Assembly: GCA_029990175.1 (NCBI GenBank)
Contig: JARKIP010000042.1
Coordinates: forward strand, 3,720,001 to 3,784,000
Source: Petunia secreta
Taxonomy: Eukaryota > Streptophyta > Magnoliopsida > Solanales > Solanaceae
Direction: 5' to 3'
Length of the DNA stretch: 64,000 nucleotides
Shown here: piece after piece, positions 47,206-58,892 of the stretch
Layout of the letters: the number at the start of each line of letters is the position of its first letter
Numbering within the stretch: position 1 is the stretch's first letter
The notes under the pieces: model-generated
Seen by the model: only the letters and a program-made list of their open reading frames with translations
Databases searched by the model: none
Told to the model about the DNA's origin: nothing
Program-made: the position numbers and the translations under genes

Positions 47206-47409
47206 ACGGGGTAGGGTTCGATGGGGCTGGGGGCCAGATGTGGGGTAATAATCGATGAGAGGTGGGTGATCAGAGGTGGGGCTTTATGTAAATAAAAAAA
47301 CTTGAGGGGCTTTTAAATTATTAGTAATTAGTACTAATCTCAAAAGTGTCCCTTTTACCTATTTTTTGAGACTTGAGTCCCAAAAAACTATTTCAAGACT
47401 TAGGAGTCT

Positions 47410-48112
47410 CTCTCACTCAAATCCAATGTGTTCCAAAGAAGGGAGGCATGACGGTTGTAACGAACGAGTAGAATGAGTTGATACCTGCAAGAACAGTCAC
47501 GGGGTGGCAAATTTGCATTGATTATAGAAAATTAAACAAAGCCACCAGAAAAGATCACTTTCCACTTCCCTCAATCGACTAGATGTCGGATAGGCTAGCT
47601 GGTCATGAATATTATTATTTCCTGGATTGATACTCGGGCTACAACTAGATTGTGATAGCGCTAGAAGATTAGGAAAAGACGACGTTTACATTCCTTATGG
47701 CACCTATGCCTTTAGAAGGATGCTGTTTGGACTATGTAACGCGCCTGGGACCTTTCAGCGATGCATGATGGCTATTTTTACTGACATAGTGGAAAAAATT
47801 CTTGAGGTATTCATGGGTGATTTTTCAGTTTTTGGTGATTCTTTTGATGACTGCTTGAAGAACTTAGATGTCGTGCTCAGCCGCTGTGAAGCAACGAACT
47901 TGGTACTTAATTAGAAAAAGTGCCAATTCATGATTCAAGAAGGCATTGTACTTGGACATAAAGGTGTCAAAGCAAGGGATCGAGGTTGATAAGGCAAAGG
48001 TTGAAGCAATTGAAAAATTACCACTGCCTATCTCTGTAAAGGGTGTGCGTACTTTCTTGGGATATGCGGGTTTTATAGGCGATTCATTGAGGATTTCTCG
48101 AAGATAGCGGAT
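47410..48112 (+). pseudogene. Athila reverse transcriptase (decayed)
   Basis: Starts inside the fingers with QCVPKKGGMTVV, then TGWQICIDYRKLNKATRKDHFPLP, DRLAGHEYYYFLD, stops at about 47466, 47579 and 47626, then YGTYAFRRMLFGLCNAPGTFQRCM. The catalytic box is FMGDFSVFG instead of FMDDFSVFG, so one metal-binding Asp is lost (47810-47836). Ends in the ARDRG-EVDKAKVEAIEKLPLPISVKGV and FLGYAGF linker after shifts near 47912 and 47965. Confidence 0.9.
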
Positions 48113-48115
48113 CTC

Positions 48116-49501
48116 ATGTGCAAATTATTAGAGAAGGATGTAAAGTTTGAATTCTATGATTCCTGTCTGAAGGCATTTGAGTTGATGTGTGACGCAAGTG
48201 ATATTGCTATTGAGGATGTTCTTGGGCAGAGAAAGGGTAGAGTTTTCATTCTATATACTATACAAGCAAGACCACTGATGCTGCTCAATCCAACTACACA
48301 ACAATTGATGGCTATTGTCTATGCTTTTGACAAGTTTAGATCTTACTTGATTGGTACTCAGGTTATCATCTACACTGATCATGCCGCAATTCAGTACTTA
48401 TTTGAGAAGAAAGATTCCAAGCTGAGACTGATTCGTTGGGTTCTTCTACTCCAAGAGATTGATGTGGAGATCCGAGGTCGAAAAGGGACCGAGAATCAAG
48501 TGGCCGATCACCTGCCGAGGTTGGAAGATAGAAAACATATAGAGGAGGGGCCTGAGATAAATGAAGTTTTTCCAGATGAGCAACTTTTTCCTCTAGAAAT
48601 ATCCAAAGTACCATGGTATGTCGATATTGTGAATTTGATGGTGAGTAATGTTTATCTACCTGATGCTACAGCTGAGCAAAGAAGAAAACTCTTCCATGAG
48701 AGCAGATTTTATGTTTGGGATGAGCCTTTCTTGTATAAAATATGCCTGGATCAATTAGCAAGAAGATGTATTCAAAAAGAGGTAGTGGAATATGTGTTGC
48801 AAAGCTGCCATTCCTCTCCTTATAGTAGCCATCATAGTGGTGATAGAACAGCTGCAATGGTGCTTCAGTCGGGGTTCTTTTGGCCCACTCTATTCAAGGA
48901 TGCCCATGCTTTTGTCAAAGAGTGTGATCGCTGCCAGAGAACTAGTAACATCTCGAGGCGTCAAAAGATGCCTTTTAGTAACATTTTAGAGATTGAGTTG
49001 TTCGATTGTTGGGGAATTGATTTTACGGGTCTGTTTCCACATTCTTATGACAATAAATACATTCTTGTAGCAGTCGACTGCGTGTCACAATGGGTGGAGG
49101 CTGTTGCACTCCCAACCAATGATGCGAGTGTGATAGTCAAGTTCTTTGAGAAAAATATTTTTACTCAATTTGGGACATCACGGGCTATCATCAGTGATGA
49201 AGGTACACATTTTTGTAATATGTTTTTCAATAAACTTTTCGCTAAGTATGGGGTGCGTCACAAGGTAGCTACTGCTTATCAGCCCCAAACGAGTGATCAA
49301 GTGGAGGTGTCAAATAGAGAGATAATGCAGATTCTTGAGAAAACTGTTTATGCTTCAAGGAAAGATTGGTCTATGAAGCTTGACAACGCTCTTTGGACCT
49401 ATAGAATGGCATTCAAAAAGCCTATTGTAACCTGTCCATATAGGCTTGTTTATGGTAAGGCATGTCACTTGCATGTTGAGTTAGAACATAAGGCATATTA
49501 G
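48116..49501 (+). pseudogene. Athila RNase H and integrase (long open stretch)
   Basis: 461 codons open, the best-preserved coding block in the window. RNase H: CDASD (Asp26), YTDHAAIQYL (Asp88), NQVADHLPRLE (Asp131). Integrase zinc finger: CHSSPYSSHH with CDRCQ (residues 231-240 and 270-273). Core: CWGIDFTG (Asp302), IISDEGTHF (Asp361) and QVEVSNREI (Glu397), a DD35E arrangement with all three residues kept. It starts mid-polyprotein, so the first ATG is not a real start. The preceding RT is dead and the frame closes at 49499 with TAG, before the C-terminal integrase domain. Confidence 0.92.
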
Positions 49502-49885
49502 GCAATTAAAAAGCTCAATTTGGATATGGACCTAGCGGGCGAGAAAAGGATGCTTCAATTGCACGAGCTAGATGAGTTCGTTTCCGCACGTGTGAGAATG
49601 AAAAATTATATAAGGAACTGACAAAAAAGATGGCATGATAAGAATATTGAACATCGTCAATTTGAGCTGGGCCAACTGGTGTTATTGTTCAATTCTAGGT
49701 TTAAGCTTTTTCCTGGGAAGTTGAAATCAAGATGATCGGGTCCCTTTAAGGTGGTTCGTGTAGCTGTGCATGGAGCGGTTGAGTTGAGATCCTTGAATTC
49801 CGAGAAGACATTCTTCCCGAACGGGCAAAGAGTTAAGCGCTATTGGGGAGGCTTGGTGGATCGTTATACCTCCGTCACATTGTGA
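49502..49885 (+). pseudogene. Athila integrase C-terminus
   Basis: Same frame as the preceding block after the stop at 49499: AIKKLNLDMDLAGEKRMLQLHEL, then HDKNIEHRQFELGQLVLLFNSRFKLFPGKLKSR, a stop, SGPFKVVRVAVHGAVEL and NGQRVKRYWGG. Ends at TGA 49883-49885. The GPF/Y-like module is normal for gypsy integrases. Confidence 0.88.
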
Positions 49886-51458
49886 GAGCCATGAATTGTA
49901 ATCGTCATGCCAGGATGTTAACTAAGGCGTTTCTCAGAAGGCAACCCAAGCCTTGTATGTAAAAAAAAAAAGAAAAGGAGAAAAATACAAAAAGAGTCGT
50001 GTCGCGATGTTAAATCAAGCGCTGGTTGGGAGGTAATCCAATTTTTATTGTTTTAGACGTTTTCATTATGTAGTATTACATAGTTGTTCTTATCATTTTT
50101 GTAGGGCTCCGGAAGTTCGGAATGCAAATCATGTACTTGAAACTAGCAGGTTAAGAATGGTTGAAGCTAAGATCTCAGCAAAATGCAGTTGGAAACATAT
50201 TGAGGAAGTTGTGAGATGTGGTAAGTTCTACTATCGTTCAGGCAAAACATTCAAACCTCCAGGAAGCTTTTTTGGCTTCTTCGCATAGTAGATAGCTCTT
50301 AAAACATGCTTCAGACCTGTTGGATGTGGTTGTCAAAGCACCATTGCCAGAACAGCTTGATAAAAAAGACGTTCCAGACTTGCTGGAAGTGATCACTAAG
50401 GCGACACCCTCATAATGGCTTTCAAAGTTGTGACACTTAGCATTTATTTTGAAGTCCAATCTACGCAGAGATAATGCAGAGCGACACCCCCTGTTTAGCT
50501 TGTGTGTAAACAGAATGTCCCAAAACGTGTGAATCGATGTGCAGGCATCGCTTTTTCCAACGCTCCCAGGTAAGTTCATGATTTTTGCGGGTCGACCCGG
50601 TTTCGACCCATTAACCCGTGAATTAAAACATAAAACAAGTTTCCCTTTCCCTCTTCCTTTGGGTTTAAACGCAAAAAAAAAAAAAAAAAAAACAATAGAG
50701 AAAATTACCTAAGGTAAAACAAAACAACACATCCTCTTCCTTCGATCAACTGATCCATCATCCTCACAACTGCTCTAGTAAGTTTCTCTTTCTCTTGCTC
50801 TCTCTCACTGCTGCTGCTACAATGTGACATTCCCTTCATCGCTTTCCCTTAGCTTTAGTCTTGAATTGTGACTGTGAAGTAAATGAACCCTTGTCGGGTT
50901 ATGTATAAACTTTGAACCTTGTTGGTTTACACTGGAATCTGTAAGTGATCTCCCTTAAAAATTTGAGAGGATTCTTCCTATCTAAATTGTTGTGAAACTA
51001 GAGCTTAGAAGTGATGCACACAACCTGTTTGACATAATTCCATAGTGAATAAAAGTTTAAATTTTGCAAATTCTTGAGTAGCAGAGTTACGTAAAGGCAT
51101 GAATTGAATAACATGATGTCCGAAAGATTGAATTAATCAATTTTGATGATAAACTTGACTTGATCATGAGTTAAATATACCATAGGGAAATTTTGTGCGA
51201 CATACGCGCTGAAGGTTCACTCTATACCTTCCCTACTGCCCCAACTGTTTTTCCTAGATTAGTTTAATTCAGTTAGTTGTTTTCATGTTGTTTTCTTCCT
51301 TGTAGTATAGTTAGAAGTAAGTGTGGGGTTTATTACGATACCCCGAGGGTTGTCTCTTGTTTAATTAGAATTCTAAAATTCGACTTGGTGGTGACATAGA
51401 GAGCCTCCTCCTCCTCCTCCTCAGCTGCTCTTGCTCCCGAAAGGCTAAATTAGGCGTG
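49886..51458 (+). other. Athila spacer between pol and the envelope-like ORF
   Basis: No ORF. Purine-rich stretch at 49961-50000, a GGTCGACCCGG block (50589), a 20-A run (50673-50692), a pyrimidine-rich stretch followed by TCTAGTAAGTTT (50774), which could be a splice donor for the downstream ORF, and a (CTC)n run at 51404-51421. Confidence 0.6.
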
Positions 51459-52391
51459 GCATCGACTAGTCAAGCTGAAAGGGCAAAGCAAAGAGAAAAG
51501 CCAAACCAAAAATGCCAAAGGGAGCTGTCTGCATTCCACGGCCCCGTGGGAAAACTAAGTATGGATTACCATTTATGAAAAAAGGGGAAAGCCAAGCAAG
51601 GTACAAGAATTTTTTATTAGCTGGCTACATCCCCGAGCTTGCCATTGATGAAAATAAATTGATGAGACGGTTTATAAATATAAGGGGATGTTATTCATAA
51701 GCTGAAGTGGGGATCTATATTCGAAAGTCCGGGGATGCTAACCTTGATCTTGTGATAGATTTGTATGCAAATTGGGACTTGGAGCAACCGGATGACTTGG
51801 TGACGGTTCGAGGGCAGTCTAAAAAGTTAGATGCTTCAACACTTTGCATTTTTTTTGGGTGTGGAGGATCATGATCTTGATGAATTGAGAGACTTCATTC
51901 GCAATCCGGACTACAAAGCCATGAGGCAGACCTTATGTGGTGATGATGTTAGTCACAGGTGGGGTAGGAAGATAGTTTCAAAAAGAAGCCCAAATTTGGC
52001 ACAGGCTAATCAATGCAAGATTGTTTCCATTCGACCACTTTACTGATGTCACGAAAATGAAGGCGTGCATAGTATACTTTCTCATAAGGGGAAACCTGTC
52101 AATATTGGGCATTATATGATCAAAACAATGAAGGAAACACGCACCACCAAGTCGAAGAGATTATCCTTTGGCAGTATTCTCACTCAGTACCTAGTGAAAG
52201 AAGGTGTACCTGTTGATAACATTGGTGATCGAATTGTACCAACCATGGAGAGAAAATATGATATTTTGGCAGTGAAAGGTCCAAGTTCAAATGCCTCTAG
52301 ATTATCCAATGATGAGCAGCATGATACGCAAGACAATATGGAAGGCCGAAATACATGATGATAGAAAATTTGGAAAAGCAAGCAAGGATAG
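51459..52391 (+). pseudogene. Athila envelope-like ORF, N-terminal part (decayed)
   Basis: Extra ORF after pol. KYGLPFMKKGESQARYKNFLLAGYIPE and LMRRFINIRGCYS (51512-51700), then past a stop LDLVIDLYANWDLEQPDD with VRGQSKKLDAST. In another frame FLGVEDHDLDELRDFIRNPDYKAMRQTLCGDD (51854-51960); in a third RLFPFDHFTDVTKMKACIVYFLIRGN (52010-52085); then NIGHYMIKTMKE and RLSFGSILTQYLVKEGVPVDN (52094-52215). This is the 'putative plant transposon protein' region found in ORF3 of Athila elements. The name envelope-like is historical; no signal peptide or membrane segment is visible here. The Sirevirus interrupts it at 52392. Confidence 0.75.
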
Positions 52392-53224
52392 TGTTATTTC
52401 CCAAAATACACCACTTATTACTTAAGGAACAGTTTCTTCAATGTGTTCTTTTACTTTTTTAAATGCGGAATTAAATAAACTGTAAGTAAATGAACAATTG
52501 ATTTTAGCGTTGAAAATCCCTGTTAACTAGGGATCAAAAAACCACGACCTACTCTCTCAAGTAGGATTTCAAATTCACTATTTGAAAGACTCACTTGGTT
52601 ACAAGACTACCTTCTTACTAACCTAGGGCTAACTCTAATTCTATAGTGACCCCTTTCACAATCAGTGAAGTTTCTCCAAGTATAAGACTTGAATGATGTG
52701 TACTCTTACAGAACTTCAATGAAAGTAAATAGTACAACTCGATAGATCCTACTACAGATGAACTAAGACTGAGAACAGTAAAAACTTAATCCTAAGGAAT
52801 AGGTTCTTCACTTAGTTCCATGTAGCTAGATGACTGCTCAAATACAATTTAGATGACTTCTATGTTGCTGCTCTAAACTCTTTGTATTTGTGCGTATCCT
52901 CAACAGCTGAAATGCTTCTCAATTTATAGCCTTGAATACTTGGGAAGTCTTGAGTAATTAGAACTCCAAAGCCCTTCAAATACTTGATGTCTAATTGAAC
53001 TCCTTGCTTATCTTCAAGCCTTATCCCAAACTTATGCAATCTTTTCTTATCTCATACATCCCTGCATGATTATCAAGATTAACATTAGATTCTAAGGATA
53101 ACAATTAATGTTCCCGCTTAAATGATTTTGCATAATTATTTATTCAGCTGCAGTGATCCAAAGGAACACGTCCTTGATCTATTCTTCGTCATCAGTCAAA
53201 ACTTTAAGCTTATTCAAGCTAATA
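52392..53224 (-). repeat. Sirevirus 3' LTR
   Basis: 833 bp, plus-strand ends TGTTATTTCCC and GCTAATA. It pairs with 61282-62114. Confidence 0.95.
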
Positions 53225-53238
53225 TATTCCCCCTTTTT
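53225..53238 (-). promoter_or_regulatory. Sirevirus polypurine tract, LTR-adjacent
   Basis: Minus strand AAAAAGGGGGAA directly before the 3' LTR. Confidence 0.88.
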
Positions 53239-53390
53239 GATGATGACAAACTCATAGAGTTTGCTTCATATCCTTAATGTCCTGAACCACAATTTGCAAA
53301 TTAAAAGCCACATTAGCAGAAATCAATTTTATAATTAAGGATCAAGTTCTTTAAACTGGTTATAAGTATTACAGGCAAAATCATACTTAC

Positions 53391-53404
53391 TCTTCCCCCT
53401 TTTG
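53391..53404 (-). promoter_or_regulatory. Second polypurine tract copy
   Basis: Minus strand AAAAGGGGGAAGA about 165 bp upstream of the first. Repeated polypurine tracts before the 3' LTR are reported for Sireviruses. Confidence 0.65.
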
Positions 53405-53691
53405 GCATCATTGAAAAGGTTGCATAAGTCAGAATTATTGTAGGCAATAAAAATAATCAACTCATAGCCATTGAGGCAACTCAAGATGCAAACATAGTCC
53501 AACAAAAAAGCAATTGAATTGAAATGATATTAGCCATCGAAGATATGACATCATATGCAAAAAGATTTTCAACCAGGGGAAAACACTAAGCAAGCACTGC
53601 TAAACTAGTCAAAAACTAAAGATAAGATGGCTAGGCAACTATAACTAATCTAAATCCCACTGGTTGAAAGATGGCTACAAGGTTTTGGGTT

Positions 53692-55647
53692 TCAGGTGGT
53701 GGAAGGACCAGGTCCTTGAGACTTATCCTGCAACAGGTCAAATATTTTTTGAAGCATCCCTTCATTTGTTTCTTTTGCCTTAGCAACTTCAGCTTTGCAG
53801 AAGTCTCTTTCAACCTTAAACCTCTTAATCTCAGCAGCTTGCATATCATTCTGCTGCCTAAACACCTTAACCTTATTGTTCAAAGGTCCCTTGGAGGAAC
53901 CAACAACAGTAGCCCCAACAGCAGTAGGCTCAGCATTGACAGTCATGTCACAGCTGATCAGTGTAGTAGCTCCAAATCTTTCCTTCTTTGTAGTAGTTTT
54001 TACTTCCTTCAATGGAATCACTAATTTGCCAAACATATTAGTAAGAATGAATCCATATGGCAGAGCATGTTTTTTCTTCCCAGTCACCACTCTAGTGTTC
54101 AGATGCACCATAAACATGGGCCAATTTATATGCTTGTCAGAGTGCAGCAACTCCATAAGGACCAGGTCCAAGAAACTTGCTTTTGATCTTTTTTTCTTGT
54201 CTGGGAAACATGATTTTGTTGATAAATTCAAAAAGAAGTTGATGCTTTGGTTGCATCTCACATTTTTCCACTGCTATTGGTTTTTCTTCTTGAGGATTCT
54301 CAGTAAATTTGCTTGTAATTTCCAAAGCAGTAGGAAAACCTGTGAGATTAGGCCATTCACCTATAACATAGTCATTGTAGCCCACAGAAGAGATATCAAA
54401 CAGTTCTCCCAGTTCTTTTGCATCAAAGGAAATGTCCTTTTTATTCACTGTACTGTTGATTCTGCCTTCATCAGTGGAGCAGTTGAAAAAGAATTCAACC
54501 ACTTCATCTCTGGCAATCTTCCCTCTAATTTTAAGGACCATGTCCTTCCAGCCTTGTTTCTCAAGTTTCTGTAGCAACCAACTCATCCATTCTTCTTCCA
54601 TATCAGCAAGCACTCTTCCTTTCAACAACTTCCTTCTACCATAATCAGTATGCAAATTCTTTCCAGCCTCCTTCTCATGACTTTCACTTTCAGGCTCTTT
54701 CTCTTGATTCTCAGCTTCTCCTTCAGACTCAGTAGTTTCATCTGTTAAGGCCCTCCTAGAAGATCTTGTTCTCTTTGACACAGGACCAACACTAGAAGAT
54801 CTCTCATTAGTCTGTGCAGACCTCCTTTGAGATGTTCTTCTTTTCCTGGCCAAAGGAATAGTTTCTTCTTCCTCCTCCTCAGAATCATCAACTGGCACAA
54901 CAACCTGAAGAACCTATTCTGCTTACCCTTCCTGTTTTTCTCAAAAGTTTCAGCCATTTGTGCATCATCAGCTTTTATAGAACCTCTGGTTCTCTTAACA
55001 CTACTTGCAGGAGTCTGGGTAGAAGGAACAGTTCCTTTTCCCTTGCCAGAACTTTTCTTTTGACTTTTCTTCTGAATTCCAGGCTTATAACTATCACTGA
55101 TCTTTTTAAGCTTAGCATTTATTTCAGCAAGTTCAGCAGGATTAACAGGCCACTGCTTTGTTAACTTCTCTTCAAACCTCTCGCATTAATTAAGTCAAGA
55201 AGTAGCCTATCACTGTCACTAATTGCCTCATCCACATCCACCATTTCTACATCATCCATGGGTGCTCTAGAAGTAGCCACTGGAGACCCAGGAGACTCAT
55301 GCATGGGAGCCTCTATTCTTCTCACAACCTCTTTTTCACCCTCACTTTCTGGACTAGAGACACCTAACCCTTCTACCTTTTCTCCCTTATCATCAACAAT
55401 ATTTAGAGATTAAGCACAGTTTACCTTAAATTCATACAGGATCATTGCCTTAGACAAGTCCTCCATATGTTCCAGTGTCTCAGCAACAGATGGACCTGAT
55501 CTTTCCCCCTGAATTTCAAAATCAGAGTTTTGAGAGTTTTGGTTTTCTAGGTGAGGTGAACTTATTTGCATTGGTAAAGTAGGGTTTGAAAACTGATGGT
55601 TGTTCAGTGGTAGGGTTGGGTGAGGTATTTTCAGGTGAAATAGACAT
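53692..55647 (-). pseudogene. Sirevirus envelope-like ORF (decayed)
   Basis: Starts with ATG at 55645-55647 (MSISPENTSPNP) and runs, with frameshifts near 55560, 55180 and 54915, to about 53692. The N-terminal third is acidic and Ser/Pro-rich. The best stretch is 253 codons (54898-54137). It has an Arg-rich basic cluster (LARKRRTSQRR, KRTRSSRR), then WMSWLLQKLEKQGWKDMVLKI, DEVVEFFFNC, ISFDAKELGELFDI and LLFEFINKIMFPRQ. The next block (54261-53692) has ALPYGFILTNMFGKLVIPL and ends in a coiled coil (VKVFRQQNDMQAAEIKRFKVE). This matches the extra ORF of Sireviruses and resembles the Athila ORF3 domain. No transmembrane segment is evident, so a viral envelope role is unsupported. Confidence 0.8.
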
Positions 55648-56287
55648 AGCAATAATTCGATTTAAAAGATAATTAATCACTCTTTCTGAAATTTTTAGAA
55701 CTTAAAATGAGAATATGAGATGAGAGCTTAAGAGTTTATATAAAAGCAGAGAGTAGTGATAGGTATGGAGTCAAACGATTTACCTCTAGTTTTTTTGTTT
55801 ACTCGAGTTTCAAATTGATTTAGTCACTTGAATGTTACAATTATAGCCATTATGGTTAGAGTTCAAGTGGGAGATGGAGTGTGGAACGGTTCCTTGATGG
55901 GACTATTTTCAGAGAGATAGAGTTTGAGTGGGAATTAAACTCGTTTAATTACCCAATGCCTTCAAACTTTAAAAATTTCTGAATAATAAAGTAGTACATA
56001 CCTGAGAATGTGACAAGGAACAGTTCCCATACCCAATTTAAATCAAATTGCATAATCTGAAATTCTAAGAACATAAGGGTAATATCATTAAAATTTAGCG
56101 AACTATAAGTAGAAATCATGGCATAGAGTAATACAGTTAAGTATGAAATTGAGCTGAAACTTCAAATTGACTTAGATATATTCAAATTTTTGGACCAAAT
56201 CTTCTAGCCAATTTTTGAAGTAAAGCTATGTAGATTTAGGTGAATTTAATCATTCATAATTCTAATTTGTTCCTTTCAAAATGATCT
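55648..56287 (-). other. Sirevirus spacer between pol and the extra ORF
   Basis: 640 bp without an ORF; contains two copies of the GGAAC-GTTCC palindrome (55883, 56015). Confidence 0.7.
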
Positions 56288-57800
56288 CTACTTAATGCCT
56301 TTTTGAAAAATATCAGCAATTTGTTTATCAGTGAGGCAAAAGGCAATAGTGATAAACCCCTTCTCATAATTGTCCCTCAAGAAATGATGCCTTATATCAA
56401 TGTGTTTAGTCCTTTTGTGATGCACTGGATTCTTAGTCATGTTTATTAAAATAATTTTATCACAATAGATAGGAACAGTTCCTACATCAATACTAAAATC
56501 TTGTAATTGTTGCTTATCCACAACAATTAAGAACAACATGAGGCAACAGCCACATACTCAGCTTCTGGTGTGGAGAGTGCCACTGAATTTTGTTTCTTGG
56601 TTCCCCATGAAACCAAATATTCACTAAGAAAATGTACAATACCTGAGGTACTTTTTCGTATCAACAAGAAATCATGCATAGTCAGCATTAGTATATCTAA
56701 CAAGATTAAAATTTCCACCTTTTGAATACAAAAGTCCTAAGGAACATGTTCCTTTCGGATACCTCAATATTCTTTTAACAGCTTTCAAGTGAGTTTCTTT
56801 AGGATCTGATTGAAATCTAGCACACAAGCCAACACTAAACACAATATCAGGTCTACTTGCAGCTAGATAAAGCAAAAAACTAATCATGCCTCTATACAAT
56901 TTTTGATCAACTGAATTACCATGTTCATCAAGTTCCAATTTAGTGGCAGTGGCTATTAGTGTATTAATTACCTTAGCATTATCCATGTCAAATCTTTTAA
57001 GTAATTCCTTAACATATTTTTGTTGGTGGATCATAGTTCCATTTGAATTTTTCTTGATTTGTAACCCCAAAAAGAAATTGAGTTCGCCCATCATGCTCAT
57101 CTCAAACTCACTCCCCATCAGACTTGCAAATTCCTTAAATTTTTACAAGTAGCACCAAAGATTATCTCATCTACATAAATTTGCTCAATTAAGAGATGTT
57201 TAACTTTTTCTTTTAAGAACAGTGTGCTAACAAATTTACCTCTTTTGTATCCATGCTGAAGTAGGAATTTTGATAACCTTTCATACCAGACCCTTGGTGC
57301 CTGCTTGAGTCCATACAAAGCCTTGTCTAATTTGTTGACATATTCAGGGAACTGTTCATTCTCAAAACCTGGTTGTTGTTTGACATATACTTCTTCCTTC
57401 AAATAACCATTCAGAAAGACACTCTTAACATCCATTTGATGTAGAGTAAAATCCATGTAAGTAGCAAAAGCTATAAGAATTCTTATTGCTTCCAATTTTG
57501 TAAATGGAGCAAAAGTATCATCATCGTCAATGCCCTCCTCTTGGCTATATCCATGAACAACTAATCTGGCCTTATTTTTTGTTACCATGCCATCCTCATC
57601 AAGTTTGTTCCTGAAAACCTATTTGGTTCCTATGATGGACCTATTCCTTGGCTTAGGTTCCAGATGCCAAACTTGGCTTCTTTGAAATTGATTCAACTCC
57701 TCATGCATGGCATTGATCTAATCTGCATCCTTCAGTGCTTCTTTTATATTTTTGGGTTCAACAAGAGATAAGAAGGCACTAAAGGCACACACATTGTGAT
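56288..57800 (-). pseudogene. Sirevirus reverse transcriptase and RNase H (decayed)
   Basis: RT from about 57800: ALKDAD, MHEELNQFQRSQVWHL, then 57588-57118 KARLVVHGYSQEEGIDDDDTFAPF, HQMDVKSVFLNGYLKEEVYV and ALYGLKQAPRVWYE. The catalytic box is YVDEIIFGAT, where copia RTs have YVDD, so the second Asp is Glu. Then GELNFFLGLQIKK, YRGMISFLLYLAASRPDI (57118-56672). RNase H: YTNADYA (first Asp replaced by Asn), STSGIVHFLSEYLVSWGTKKQ, STPEAEYVA, CDKIILINMTKNPVHHKRTKHIDI and KQIADIFQK, ending at 56288. Frame breaks near 57118, 56700 and 56530. Confidence 0.93.
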
Positions 57801-58198
57801 TCTTGACTGCAGATCTTGTTCAAACTCCAGCATCTTTGTCTGAAATTATCTGATCCACAGGGTGTGAACTTCAATATTTGTAAGGCTTTAGCACCAGTCC
57901 ATTCTGAGGGTGTTCATGCTGAGGAACAGTTCCTGATATAGTAGCATTTCTAGCTTGAGGGGTAACATTTGTTCCCCCTGTTTCTTTGCTACCCATGCCA
58001 GTTTCATTTGAAGGAACTGTTCCTTGTGATTCACTACCCATTGATTCACCTGACACAGATTGCAATTGCCTCAGGTTCACCATTCCTCAACATTCAAAAT
58101 TCTTCATCCTCATGTACCTGTTCTTGAGATAGATTGTCAGATTCATCAAACTTAACATGCATGCTTTCTTCTATTTTCATAGTTTTCTTATTCAATAC
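57801..58198 (-). pseudogene. Sirevirus integrase-RT linker
   Basis: Ser/Thr/Gly-rich sequence with the repeated GTVPS, GTVPQ peptide that encodes the palindrome; frame-broken. Confidence 0.6.
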
Positions 58199-58892
58199 TC
58201 AATATGACATGCTATGTAATGAATAACCAACAAAGACTCCCTCATCACTTCTGGGATTAAATTTTTGTAGGGCATCTTTTCCATTATTGTGAATGAAACA
58301 TTTACAACCAAAAGCCCTAAGATGTGTAATATTAAATTTTCTTCCTTTAAGTAACTCATAGGGGGTCTTTTCTAACAATGGTCTTGTCATGCATCTATTG
58401 ATTATATAGAAAGCAGTATTAATAGCTTCAGCCCAAAGACTTTGTGGAAGGTTTCCAGATAAAAGCATGGTCCTAGCCATTTTTTCTAAGGTCCTATTTT
58501 TCCTTTCAACTACTCCATTTTGATGTGGATTTCTAGGTGAAGAGAAGTTATGATCAATACCATTTTCATTGCAGAAATTAAAGAACATTTGATTCTCAAA
58601 TTCAGTACCATGATCTGACCTTATAGCAATAATATGATTATCTAGTGTTCTTTGAATCTTCTTAATTAGAAAATATTGAAAATGCATTAAATGCTTCTTC
58701 CTTAGATGCAAGAAAGATAGTCCAAGTAAATCTAGAATAGTCATCAACTAGTACCATAACATATTTCGTACCCCCACGACCAATTGTTCTCATTTGTCCA
58801 CAAAGATCCATATGGACCAAATCTAAAGGTTTGGTAGTACTGACCTGTTTCTTTGGTTTAAAGGATGACTTTATCTGCTTCCCCAAGCACAA
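58199..58892 (-). pseudogene. Sirevirus integrase core (frameshifted)
   Basis: 58892-58662: KPLDLVHMDLCGQMRT (first Asp), VMVLVDDYSRFTWTIFL. 58747-58199: IIAIRSDHGTEFENQ (second Asp), HNFSSPRNPHQNGVVERKNRTL (Glu), AEAINTAFYIINRC, TPYELLKGRKFNITHLRAFGCKCFI and GVFVGYS. All three catalytic residues are present, but a frameshift near 58690 separates the first from the rest. Confidence 0.93.

Larger units (their letters stand above)
46300..47405. repeat. Unclassified repeat-rich insertion replacing the start of Athila RT
   Basis: Athila protein homology stops after ELKPLPAH (about 46290) and resumes at QCVPKKGG (about 47420). In between: a pyrimidine-rich strand (46480-46690), an array of imperfect palindromes built from ACACATCTSATSAGATGTGT and ACATATTATTATATGTG (46793-47030), and a G-rich GGTGGAGGGTGGT array (47035-47205). 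No ORF, no convincing terminal repeats or target duplication. Ends are approximate, and part of the RT seems deleted rather than displaced. Confidence 0.6.

Noticed and set aside
53795..54574. 259-codon plus-strand ORF
   Set aside because: It is the complement of the Sirevirus extra ORF, which has family-like sequence on the minus strand.
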